Below, piece after piece: positions 18,258 to 26,726 of a stretch of DNA of 64,000 bases; position 1 is the first letter of the stretch, and each line of letters starts with the position of its first letter. The stretch covers positions 45,727 through 109,726 of the forward strand of contig PHAN01000006.1 of assembly GCA_002841695.1 (NCBI GenBank), written 5' to 3'. The DNA comes from Elusimicrobia bacterium HGW-Elusimicrobia-1. Its GTDB lineage: Bacteria > Elusimicrobiota > Endomicrobiia > PHAN01. The notes under the pieces are model-generated. The model saw nothing but the letters and a program-made list of their open reading frames with translations, was not told the DNA's origin and did no database searches. A program made the position numbers and the translations under genes.

Positions 18258-18882
18258 CCCGTTCGCGCGAACGACTGCGGTATACCGTGTCGGTTATTTT
18301 TTATGCAGAATAATCTTTATTGTTCTGCGCCGCGTAAAAGTGCGGGGAACGGAAAATATCCCTTCGTCGGGCGCGTTCATAGTGGCTCCCAATCACTCAA
18401 GCTGGCTCGACCCGCCGCTCGTCGGCGCCGCAAGCCCCGTGCCGTTAAGCTATATGGCCAAAAAAGAATTATTCTCCTCGCCGCTCCTGGGATGGCTTCT
18501 GCCGCGCGTAAACGTATTCCCCGTCGACAGAGGCGTTTCCGACATAGGCGCGGTGCGCGCCGCTTTCAGAATCCTCGGAAGCGGCCTGCCCCTGCTGCTT
18601 TTTCCGGAAGGCACGAGGGGAAAGAAAAAGACGGCTGCCGCGCCGGCGCCTCAAAAAAAACCGCCGAAACTCGGAGCGGGATACTTTGCCGCGAAATTTC
18701 AGGCGCCTGTTATTCCGGTCAGAATTATTAACGCCGGTTATTTCTTTTCATTCAAACCGGTAGAAATAATCTGGGGGAAACCCGTTGCGCCTCCGCCGGC
18801 CGGGTCAAAAGACGATTACGCCGCTTACACTCTCGAAATCATAGAAAAAATTTACTCCCTGAGCCCCGGCGGCAACCGATGA
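18229..18882 (+). CDS. plsC: 1-acyl-sn-glycerol-3-phosphate acyltransferase
   Basis: This 217-residue lysophosphatidate acyltransferase makes phosphatidic acid at the inner membrane. An N-terminal hydrophobic segment (about 20-36) precedes the catalytic NHSSWLDP (NHx4D box), and FPEGTRG is the second acyltransferase block. The ATG used overlaps cmk by 29 bases; no better in-frame start is seen before the hydrophobic segment. An insertion rich in Lys, Ala and Pro follows FPEGTRG. Its stop overlaps ispH (ATGA). Confidence 0.92.
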   Translation: MSETKKNLSSPFARTTAVYRVGYFLCRIIFIVLRRVKVRGTENIPSSGAFIVAPNHSSWLDPPLVGAASPVPLSYMAKKELFSSPLLGWLLPRVNVFPVDRGVSDIGAVRAAFRILGSGLPLLLFPEGTRGKKKTAAAPAPQKKPPKLGAGYFAAKFQAPVIPVRIINAGYFFSFKPVEIIWGKPVAPPPAGSKDDYAAYTLEIIEKIYSLSPGGNR

Positions 18883-19724
18883 AAATCACCATAGCGAAAA
18901 ACTCCGGTTTCTGCTTCGGCGTCAAGCGCGCCGTCGATATCGTGGAAAAACTCTCGTCGGGACGCGATAAAATCTACACAAACGGACCCATAATACACAA
19001 TCCGCAGGTCATAAGATCCCTGTCGAGACAAGGTGTCAAAACGCTCAATTCTTCCGACGACGCCCTGCGGCTCAGAGACGGTCTTCTGGTAATAAGAACC
19101 CACGGGATGAAGAAGGACTTTCCCGAAGCGGTTTCAAAAAAAGTCAGGGTCATAGACGCCACCTGCCCTTTCGTCGGGAGAGCTCAGCGAATCGTAAAAA
19201 AACTCTCAGCCGAAGGCCGCAAGGTGATAATACTCGGCGACGCGCATCACCCCGAAGTGGAAGGTCTGGTATCCTACGCCGAGGATGCCGCTGTCATCAA
19301 AACTCCGCGCGAGGCATCCAAACTCGATTTGCGCGGGCGCATAGGATTTCTGAGCCAGACAACGCAATCCGTGGGAGATTTCGCGGCTATTTCGCGCTAC
19401 ATAAAAAAACGCAACGCCGAGGCCATGATATTCGACACCATCTGCCGCACGACATCGCTGCGACAGAGCGAGGTTGAAAAATTAGCCCGAAAATCTGATA
19501 TAATGGTGGTGGTCGGAGGGAAGAATTCCGCCAACACAAAACGACTTGCGGCCATATCCCGCAAACACACGGTAACCTACCACATAGAAACATCGCGCGA
19601 ACTCAAAAAATCATGGTTCGTCGGAAAAAAACTTTCCGTCGGTATAGCCGCGGGAGCGTCCACGCCTGACAGAATAACCAGAGAAGTCGCCGGGCGCATA
19701 AAAAAAATAAGCGCCGGCCGATAA
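18879..19724 (+). CDS. ispH: 4-hydroxy-3-methylbut-2-enyl diphosphate reductase
   Basis: IspH/LytB (281 residues) makes IPP and DMAPP in the last step of the MEP isoprenoid pathway. The three iron-sulfur cysteines are visible: Cys12 (GFCFGV), Cys96 (DATCPFV) and Cys189 (DTICRTT). Conserved His residues are in IIHNP and DAHHPEVEG. Size is typical for the stand-alone enzyme. The downstream rpsA gene is separated by 36 bases, in the common ispH-rpsA order. Confidence 0.97.
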   Translation: MKITIAKNSGFCFGVKRAVDIVEKLSSGRDKIYTNGPIIHNPQVIRSLSRQGVKTLNSSDDALRLRDGLLVIRTHGMKKDFPEAVSKKVRVIDATCPFVGRAQRIVKKLSAEGRKVIILGDAHHPEVEGLVSYAEDAAVIKTPREASKLDLRGRIGFLSQTTQSVGDFAAISRYIKKRNAEAMIFDTICRTTSLRQSEVEKLARKSDIMVVVGGKNSANTKRLAAISRKHTVTYHIETSRELKKSWFVGKKLSVGIAAGASTPDRITREVAGRIKKISAGR

Positions 19725-19760
19725 ACCATAAGTATAATAACTCACAGGAGCCAGAAGATC

Positions 19761-21419
19761 ATGGAAGACACTAAAAAGAAAATCCAGGAAACCGTCGAAG
19801 AGACGGACGACATCACTATGGAGGAACTCTTAAGGGAATCCGACATAGCGCATCTTACGCCCGGACAGATAGTCGAAGGCGTCTTCGTGCGCAAATCACC
19901 GGAGGGATACCTTTTCGACATAGGCCATAAACGCGAAGCCGTGGTTTCGGGCAATGAAGTCATTCCGCAGGAAATTCTTTCCGCGCCACTGAAACTCAAG
20001 GTTGTCCACCCTTATTCGGCGGCGCACGGCGGCAATCCGCTTCTCTCATGGGCGGACGTTTTCCGCAAAGAGGCCTCGCTTAACCTTAAAAACTCTTTCG
20101 AGTCGAAAACACCCGTCGAAGGCGCGATACTGCGCGCGACTAAGGGCGGTTATATGGTCGATTTGGGCGGCGGCGCCGAGGCGTTCATGCCCGGAGCCCA
20201 CGCGCTCAGAAAGAACGACAAGCCGTCGGGACGAAAGTTCAGCTGTCTGATAATAGAGATGAAAGGCGGCAACATTGTCGTGTCCGAGCGTCTGGCGGCC
20301 GACATTGTAAGAGAAAAAGCGGCGGGGGCAATATTCTCGAAGTACGCCGTCGGAGACGAAGTCGACGGGACAGTCGTATCGCTTGCCAAATTCGGGGCGT
20401 TCGTCGACATAGGCGGCATAGACGCGCTCGTGCACGTCAGCGACATAAGCTGGGGCGGCGTGGGCAAGATGGACGAACACATAAAGGTCGGCCAAAAAGT
20501 CAGCGCGAAAATTCTTTCGATGGACGCGGCCGCAAAAAAGATATCGCTGGGCATAAAGCAAATGAGCGGCGACCCGTGGAAAAAAGTCGGGGAAAAATAT
20601 TCCGTCGGCTCAACGGTGGACTGCGTCACCGGAAATACCACTAAATTCGGAGTGTTCTGCGCCATCGAGCCCGGAGTGGACGGTCTTCTGCACATTTCGG
20701 AAGTCGATTGGCAGAATCCCAATCCCGACCTGGCCAAACTGTTTCCCAAAGGTTCCGGGATAAAATCCAAAATAATATCTATCGACGCGGCCAAGAATAA
20801 AATATCTCTTTCCCTGCGGCGTCTCTCGCCGAGTCCGTGGGAAAAAGCCGCCGAAGGCATTAAAGCCGGCAACGAGGTTTCCGGAATCGTGATGAGAGTG
20901 ACGCCTTTCGGCGCCGTCGTAAAAGTGGGGGACGCGCTGGAAGGCACGTTGCACGTAAAAAATCTGGACTGGTTCAAAAAAGTGTCGAACCCCGCCACGA
21001 TGCTCAAAACTGGACAGGAAATAAAACTTCGCGTGCTGGAATTCGACCCGCAGCAGCAGCGGCTGGAACTGTCGCTGAAACATTTGCGCGGAAATCCGTT
21101 CGAAAAATACAAGAAAAAAACAGTGCTGGACTGCACGGCAATAACGGTGATGCCCGCGGGAGTGGTTGTTGAAATAGAGCCCGGAGTGGAGGGCTTTGTG
21201 CCCAGAAACGAGATAACCCGCAAAAAAGGCGACGAAGTGTCGGAACTTATAAAACCCGGCGACAAACTGCGCGGGGTAGTCATGGAGAGCGACGCCACGA
21301 GACGCAGGATAGAAATATCCGTCAGAAAATTTGAAATCGAACAGGAGAAAAAACTTCTGGCGAAATATTCCGCCAAAAGACCGGGCCCGTCCCTGAACGA
21401 CTTGCTGGACGAAATTTGA
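19761..21419 (+). CDS. rpsA: 30S ribosomal protein S1
   Basis: This 552-residue protein has six S1 RNA-binding repeats; repeats 3-6 show the family pattern most clearly (GAFVDIGGIDALVHVSDISW, FGVFCAIEPGVDGLLHISEVDW). S1 helps mRNA bind the 30S subunit. Full six-repeat length (about 550 residues) fits S1 of Gram-negative bacteria. An acidic N-terminal segment of about 30 residues precedes repeat 1. Upstream is a GGAG ribosome site and a TATAAT hexamer about 30 bases before the start, without a good -35. Confidence 0.96.
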   Translation: MEDTKKKIQETVEETDDITMEELLRESDIAHLTPGQIVEGVFVRKSPEGYLFDIGHKREAVVSGNEVIPQEILSAPLKLKVVHPYSAAHGGNPLLSWADVFRKEASLNLKNSFESKTPVEGAILRATKGGYMVDLGGGAEAFMPGAHALRKNDKPSGRKFSCLIIEMKGGNIVVSERLAADIVREKAAGAIFSKYAVGDEVDGTVVSLAKFGAFVDIGGIDALVHVSDISWGGVGKMDEHIKVGQKVSAKILSMDAAAKKISLGIKQMSGDPWKKVGEKYSVGSTVDCVTGNTTKFGVFCAIEPGVDGLLHISEVDWQNPNPDLAKLFPKGSGIKSKIISIDAAKNKISLSLRRLSPSPWEKAAEGIKAGNEVSGIVMRVTPFGAVVKVGDALEGTLHVKNLDWFKKVSNPATMLKTGQEIKLRVLEFDPQQQRLELSLKHLRGNPFEKYKKKTVLDCTAITVMPAGVVVEIEPGVEGFVPRNEITRKKGDEVSELIKPGDKLRGVVMESDATRRRIEISVRKFEIEQEKKLLAKYSAKRPGPSLNDLLDEI

Positions 21420-21438
21420 TCGCAAATCCGGAGCTTTC

Positions 21439-21768
21439 ATGTCAAAAAAATATAACAAACAAAAAACAGCCGGACACAAAACGCTGCCGCAACCGGCGGC
21501 GCCGGCCATTTCCCGCATAGGCAAAAAAACCATTTTGGCCGGCGCGGGGGCGCTTGTAGCCGGTTTTATAATCCTTGCGCTGGCGGACCCGTCCGGACAA
21601 AATACGGCGGCGCGACTGGCGCCGTTCATAATTATAGGCGCCTACGCCGCCATAGGCGTGGGCATAGTCCTGCCCGATCCCGATAAAACCGCAAGCCGTT
21701 TCGATGCGCCGGATTCAGGTTCGTCGGACGGAAAATCTCCCGAAAGCGACAAACACGCCGTTCAATGA
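21439..21768 (+). CDS. Small two-helix membrane protein, unknown
   Basis: This 109-residue protein has a basic N-terminal tail (about 1-30), two hydrophobic helices (about 31-48 and 58-77) and a polar acidic C-terminus (from PDPDK). No family is recognised. It sits 19 bases after rpsA and its stop overlaps the CstA-like remnant (ATGA). It may belong functionally with the lost carbon-starvation transporter gene or be a general membrane protein. Confidence 0.6.
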   Translation: MSKKYNKQKTAGHKTLPQPAAPAISRIGKKTILAGAGALVAGFIILALADPSGQNTAARLAPFIIIGAYAAIGVGIVLPDPDKTASRFDAPDSGSSDGKSPESDKHAVQ

Positions 21769-22049
21769 ACTCTCTTTCCATTCTTGCGGCCGTTCTGGCG
21801 GCCTTCGCGGTCGCCTATGTTTTTCGAGGACGGTTCCTTGAAAAACAGTTCGACGTCAACGATTCCAATCCCACTCCCGCCGCGTCCCGCGCCGACGGCT
21901 GCGACTTTGTCGCCGCAAAAAATCCGTTTATACTGTTCGGCCGTCATTTCTGGTCCATAGCGGGCGCCGGTCCCGTAATATATCCAACCGCCGGCGTGAT
22001 TATAGTGTCCGGAGCGCCGGCATTTTCCGGCGAAGAGAAAAAAATATGA
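21765..22049 (+). pseudogene. N-terminal remnant of a CstA-type carbon starvation/peptide transporter
   Basis: Only 94 codons remain. Residues from FRGRFLEKQFDVND through NPTPAASRADGCDFV to ILFGRHFWSIAGAGPVIYPT match the N-terminus of CstA, including the DPxxxTPAxxxxDGxD and LFGxHFxxIAGAGP blocks. CstA proteins normally run 480-700 residues with many membrane helices. Here similarity stops right after IAGAGP, and a short unrelated tail leads into the P-type ATPase gene (ATGA overlap). The simplest reading is a deletion that removed the rest. It may still be translated, but it cannot form a transporter alone. Confidence 0.7.
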
Positions 22050-24787
22050 TAAAAAACGAATGGCACCGTCTTAGCGTCGAGAAAACGTTTGAAGCGCTGG
22101 CCTCCGGACGATCGGGACTTACGTCGGAAGCCGCGGCGGAAAGATTGGGAAAATACGGGCCCAACGCCATAGAATCGAAAAAGACGCAAAGCCCCATGGT
22201 GATGTTTCTGGGTCAATTCAAAAGCCCTCTGATATACATACTTATTTTCGCGGCGGCCATATCTTTCGTCGTTGGCAAAATATCGTCCGGCGCGGTCATT
22301 CTCGTAGTGCTTATGGCCAACGCAACCATGGGGTACGCCCAGGAAAGCCGCGCGAAGTCGTCGATGGCGCGGCTAAAAGAACTTTCCGCGCCCAAGGCAA
22401 AAGTCGTCCGCGACGGCTCGGAAACGGAAATACCGACCGGGGAATTGGCGCCCGGAGACATCATACTCCTTGAATCCGGCACGAAAATCCCGGCCGACGC
22501 AAGGGTCACGGAAGCCGTAAGAATGCAGGTCGACGAAGCCGCGTTCACCGGCGAGTCGCACTCCGTGTATAAAATCGAGGAAGCCATCGACGAGAACGCC
22601 GTCGTGGCGGATCGTCGCAACATGGTTTTTGCCGGAACGGTCGTCGTGTCAGGCCGCGGCCGCGCCGTGGTGACGTCGACGGGAATGCAAACCGAAATAG
22701 GCGCCATGGCCAAAATGATACAGGAAGCGCCTCAGCCCAAAACTCCCATTCAGAGACGGCTTGAAAAATTCGGACGCTTCCTTATAATACTCGTTTCGGC
22801 TCAGGCCGCCGCGGCTTTTCTGATAGGATTTTTTGTGCGCGGAATGAGTTTTATCGACATATTCTTCGTGGTGCTCGCACAGATGGTATCATCCATCCCG
22901 GAAGGCCTCCCTGTGGCCGTTACCGTGGCGCTGGCCGTGGGAATGCAGAGAATGGCTTCGCGCAAGGCCTACGTGCGCAAGCTTGCCGCCGTCGAAGGAC
23001 TCGGAAGCGCGACAGTAATATGTTCCGATAAAACGGGAACATTGACAAAAAACGAGATGACTTCCCGCAAAGCGATGACGTTCGACGACACATTTGAAAT
23101 ATCCGGCGTCGGCTACTCGCCCGAAGGCCGCATAAGCAAAGCCGGCGGCGGCGAAGGCGACCCGCTCTCCGGAGATAAAACGCCCGACTTCCGACGACTC
23201 GTGACATCGGCGGCGCTGTGCAACAACGCGGCGCTCTACATCCCGCAAAACGGCGGCAAACCCGACGTTTCCGGCGATCCCACCGAAATAGCATATCTGG
23301 CGCTTGCCGCCAAGGCCGGAACGGACCTCAAAAAACTATCGGCCGATTATCCCCGTCTCGACGAAGTTCCGTTTGAGCCGCAGTTGCAGATAATGGCCGT
23401 GCGCAACGTCTCGCCCGACGGCAAAAGAATCGTTTTCGTAAAAGGCGCGCCGGAGAAAGTCCTGGCCATGTGCGCCGGCTACATAGCCGCCGACGGCTCC
23501 GTTAAGCCCGCGGGGCAGGCCGAGCGCGACAAAGTATTCGCCGACTGCGACAACCTGGCGCGCGAAGCGCTCAGAGTTCTGGCATTCGCGTATTTTTATG
23601 AGAACACCGGCGACGGCGCGGCGCGGCAAGCCCCTCTGGAAATCGACGAACTCGACGGCAAACTGATATACGCCGGAGTAATAGGCAACATAGACCCTCC
23701 GCGCGAGGAAGTAAAAGCGGCCATAGAAATATGCAGGATCGCCGGAATACGCACCATAATGGTGACGGGCGACCATCTTAAAACCGCCGAAGCCATAGCG
23801 AAATATCTCGGGATAGCGTCAAGCGATAACGCGGGAATTTCCGGCGGAGAGCTTGAAAAAATGAGCGAGACCGAAATCGCCGAAGCCGTCCGTGTCCGAA
23901 CGGTCTTCGCCAGAATAGAACCGCGCCACAAGTATATGATTGTCCGGGCTCTGCAAAAACAGGGTGAAGTCGTGGCCATGACCGGCGACGGCATCAACGA
24001 CGCGCCCGCGCTGGCCGCCGCCGATATCGGCGTGGCCATGGGAATTACCGGAACGGACGTCGCCAAGGAAGCCGCCGGGATAGTCGTAGCCGACGATAAT
24101 TTCGCCACCATAGCCAACGCCGTGGAAGAAGGCCGGGGCATCGCCGCCAATATAAGAAAAACCGTGCTGTATCTTCTGTGTTCCAGCAACACGGAAATTC
24201 TGGTGCTTCTGACCGCTCTGGTGGCGGGGCTCCAATTGCCGCTCATCCCCATAATGATACTCTGGGTAAACCTCGTCACCGACGGAGGAATGACAATACC
24301 GCTTACCATGGAACCGCGGGAAAATGTAATGGACAGGCCGCCGGAAAAAAGAGAAGCGCCTCTGGTGACTCCTCGGATGATGCATTTTCTTCTCTACCGC
24401 GTGCCGCTGATGGCCGGCGGGCTGATAACCCTTTTCGTCTACGAATTATCGACTACCGGCTCTCTGGCGTACGCCCGCACGGCCGTGTTCACGGCTCTGG
24501 TAATCACACAATGGTTCAATGGCATAAGCACCCGCTCGTTTGATAAATCGGTTTTCCAAATGAATTGGTCGACGAACAAGTACATAATCGCCGGACTCGG
24601 AATAGGTTTGTCTCTGCATTTATGTCTCATATACGTTCCCTTCCTGCGGAGCATATTCATGACGGTGCCGCTTAAAGCCGCCGATTGGATGCGTATAGTC
24701 ACGGGCGCCAGCGTCATACTCTGGGCGGAAGAACTAAGAAAATATTTTTCAAGACGCGCAGCCGCGGCTGCCACAAACATAAAATAA
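22046..24787 (+). CDS. P2-type cation-transporting ATPase (Ca2+-ATPase-like)
   Basis: This 913-residue pump has an N-terminal cation-ATPase domain, an actuator loop (DEAAFTGES), the TM4 ion-binding motif PEGLPVAVTVALAVG, the phosphorylation site CSDKTGTLTKNE, the nucleotide domain (KGAPEKVL), the hinge TGDGINDAPALAAADIGVAMG and six C-terminal membrane helices. PEGLP and overall length fit PMR1/SERCA-like Ca2+ (or Mn2+) pumps; H+ or Na+ transport cannot be excluded by eye. It would export cations across the inner membrane. The start overlaps the CstA remnant. Confidence 0.93.
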   Translation: MIKNEWHRLSVEKTFEALASGRSGLTSEAAAERLGKYGPNAIESKKTQSPMVMFLGQFKSPLIYILIFAAAISFVVGKISSGAVILVVLMANATMGYAQESRAKSSMARLKELSAPKAKVVRDGSETEIPTGELAPGDIILLESGTKIPADARVTEAVRMQVDEAAFTGESHSVYKIEEAIDENAVVADRRNMVFAGTVVVSGRGRAVVTSTGMQTEIGAMAKMIQEAPQPKTPIQRRLEKFGRFLIILVSAQAAAAFLIGFFVRGMSFIDIFFVVLAQMVSSIPEGLPVAVTVALAVGMQRMASRKAYVRKLAAVEGLGSATVICSDKTGTLTKNEMTSRKAMTFDDTFEISGVGYSPEGRISKAGGGEGDPLSGDKTPDFRRLVTSAALCNNAALYIPQNGGKPDVSGDPTEIAYLALAAKAGTDLKKLSADYPRLDEVPFEPQLQIMAVRNVSPDGKRIVFVKGAPEKVLAMCAGYIAADGSVKPAGQAERDKVFADCDNLAREALRVLAFAYFYENTGDGAARQAPLEIDELDGKLIYAGVIGNIDPPREEVKAAIEICRIAGIRTIMVTGDHLKTAEAIAKYLGIASSDNAGISGGELEKMSETEIAEAVRVRTVFARIEPRHKYMIVRALQKQGEVVAMTGDGINDAPALAAADIGVAMGITGTDVAKEAAGIVVADDNFATIANAVEEGRGIAANIRKTVLYLLCSSNTEILVLLTALVAGLQLPLIPIMILWVNLVTDGGMTIPLTMEPRENVMDRPPEKREAPLVTPRMMHFLLYRVPLMAGGLITLFVYELSTTGSLAYARTAVFTALVITQWFNGISTRSFDKSVFQMNWSTNKYIIAGLGIGLSLHLCLIYVPFLRSIFMTVPLKAADWMRIVTGASVILWAEELRKYFSRRAAAAATNIK

Positions 24788-24810
24788 ACCAAAGAAAAGG
24801 AGCAACACCG

Positions 24811-26163
24811 ATGCAAACGAAAAACGCCGAGTTCATAGCCAAATATTACGGCGACGCAAAAATCAGGGAACTTATTTTCTCTCAGGCGGCGAAGTACGGA
24901 CACACCATAGGATGGGGCAAAGCGCTCGCCGAGCGCGGATGGACACTGCCGGCCAGAGAAGTGCCCGCCGCTCAAACGGCCGAACTTCTCGACGATAAAC
25001 TCGACATATTCTTTCCCATAAGGGTTAAGGACGACTCGGAATTAATAATCATCTGGGATATTGAATATTTCAACAACACGGATCCGGGATGGCTGTTCGA
25101 CCGCAAAAACCAGAAAACGGTTTTCTCCTGGATGGAACCCGCATTTCTGATACTGGAAAACATACTTGATTCCTACGGCATAAAATACGCCGTGGACGTG
25201 ACAATGTCAGGGATCCACGTGTGGTCGCGCGTCCGCGCGGATTCCGCGGGTTTCAGGGCGCTTGCCGCCGAGGGCACCGTGCTTCCGTCGCTGGAAGCCA
25301 AACAAAAGGAAATCGTCCCGACCGACCCCAAAAGACGAACGCCCGTGTCTCCTGAACTCGGAGCGGCATATAACGCCGCGGGAAAAGTGCTGGAGTTTTT
25401 CACGCACGAACTGATGAGACGCAACCTCAGGGAAAATCCCGTCAAGATTCCGGTTACTATATCGGACACGCCCCAGTTCGGCGAAAATTTCCCGTATTCC
25501 GGCATTTCCTCGGATCTTACGCAGTACGCTCATCCCATATTCATGCGCTGCATAAGAGCGTTCTGCTCCGTCCACCAGAAATCCGTTTACAGAGGATTTG
25601 AAGATCTCGGACCCGCCGTGGACATCATCAAAACCGGAGGAATAACCTATCGACAGGCGGCCGACATGATGTGGAACCTTGACGAGGTGTTAAAATTCTA
25701 TCACGACAACTTCTCAAAAAGGACGATAGAAATCCCCGACTCGTCCGACGGATGGAAAACCGCCGCCGAGGCGTACTCAAAAAGCGAACTCAAAGACAGA
25801 CATCTCGAATGGGAAAACGCGGCGGCGCACGATTACGTGCCCGGGCATAAACGCGGTCTTTACTATAATTTCTTCGACAGACGCTCGGCAAATCCCGCGC
25901 TTCTGACTCCGGTGAACCTTCAGACGCTGGCGGAGGAATTCGGGGACGACGGCATCGGCGAGGCGAAAAAAATATTCGGGGACATCGCCGCCTGCTACGC
26001 CGACAACACGCTGGGATGGTACGACACCCAAAAAATGACGGGGATCGACTGGACAAAATACGACCCCGAGACGGCCGCCGATTTCTGGGGCAGAATTTAC
26101 TGGTCATTAAACAAGCTCGGACTGGGACGCGGAAACAGCAAAAACAGCAGGGAGGTCGCGTGA
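24811..26163 (+). CDS. Putative archaeo-eukaryotic primase (AEP)-superfamily protein
   Basis: This 450-residue protein is not identified with a named family, but it has the AEP primase motif set in order. Motif I is an acidic pair after a hydrophobic strand (IIIWDIEYFN, Asp83/Glu85). Motif II is SGIHVWSRV (Ser133-His136). Motif III is ISSDLTQYAHP (Asp235), followed by RCIRAFCSVHQKS (246-258), which resembles the RxIRxPxSxHxKS segment of PriS-type primases. No zinc finger or helicase is fused. The ATG follows an AAAGGAG ribosome site; an upstream in-frame start would lie inside the ATPase gene. It overlaps the nitroreductase start (GTGA). The motif match is by eye. Confidence 0.55.
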   Translation: MQTKNAEFIAKYYGDAKIRELIFSQAAKYGHTIGWGKALAERGWTLPAREVPAAQTAELLDDKLDIFFPIRVKDDSELIIIWDIEYFNNTDPGWLFDRKNQKTVFSWMEPAFLILENILDSYGIKYAVDVTMSGIHVWSRVRADSAGFRALAAEGTVLPSLEAKQKEIVPTDPKRRTPVSPELGAAYNAAGKVLEFFTHELMRRNLRENPVKIPVTISDTPQFGENFPYSGISSDLTQYAHPIFMRCIRAFCSVHQKSVYRGFEDLGPAVDIIKTGGITYRQAADMMWNLDEVLKFYHDNFSKRTIEIPDSSDGWKTAAEAYSKSELKDRHLEWENAAAHDYVPGHKRGLYYNFFDRRSANPALLTPVNLQTLAEEFGDDGIGEAKKIFGDIAACYADNTLGWYDTQKMTGIDWTKYDPETAADFWGRIYWSLNKLGLGRGNSKNSREVA

Positions 26164-26726
26164 GCGAAGGTTTCGCCGGACTCGTCCGGAGACGATTCAG
26201 CGTAAGAAAATATCAGGAACGCCCCGTCGAAAAAGCAAAAATCGAGGCGTGCCTTGAAGCCGCGCGGCTGGCGCCGTCCGCCTGTAATTCGCAGCCGTGG
26301 AAATTTATAGTCGTCGAAGATCCCGTCGTCAAAAAAGAACTCTGCGACAATATATTTTCCGGCGCCTATTCGATGAACGCTTTCGCGGGGAAGGCGCCCG
26401 TGATTGTGGCGGTGGTTTCAGAATCAAGCTCATTCGCAGCGGCGGTCGGCGCGCTGCTGCGCGACACCAGATATTATCTCATCGACATCGGCATTGCCGC
26501 CGAACATTTCGCCCTGCAGGCGGCCGAGCTGGGACTCGGCACCTGCTGGATAGGATGGTTCGACGAAAAATCGGCCAAGCGCGTATTGAAGGTGCCCTCC
26601 TCAAAAAGGATCGACGTGGTTCTGGCTCTGGGCTACCCCGACAGAGAACCGCCGGACACCAAAAGAAGGATGCCTTTGGGCAAAATGTCGTCGTACAACT
26701 CATACAAATCCGGCGACGGGGAATGA
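26160..26726 (+). CDS. Nitroreductase-family FMN oxidoreductase
   Basis: This 188-residue protein begins with VRRRFSVRKYQERPVEKAKIE and LEAARLAPSACNSQPWKFIVV, the FMN-binding N-terminal signature of nitroreductases; GLGTCWIGWFDEKSAKRVL is the second FMN segment. Substrate is unknown. GTG is chosen as the start because it overlaps the preceding stop and sits at the family N-terminus; upstream in-frame sequence is inside the AEP-like gene. It leads by ATGA overlap into treS. Confidence 0.87.
   Translation: MSEGFAGLVRRRFSVRKYQERPVEKAKIEACLEAARLAPSACNSQPWKFIVVEDPVVKKELCDNIFSGAYSMNAFAGKAPVIVAVVSESSSFAAAVGALLRDTRYYLIDIGIAAEHFALQAAELGLGTCWIGWFDEKSAKRVLKVPSSKRIDVVLALGYPDREPPDTKRRMPLGKMSSYNSYKSGDGE

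Noticed and set aside
24811..26163. Possibility that the AEP-like protein is the LigD polymerase partner of the solo phosphoesterase
   Set aside because: Its motif II and III surroundings do not look like LigD polymerase domains and the two genes are 24 kb apart in different operons, so a direct split-LigD claim is not supported.
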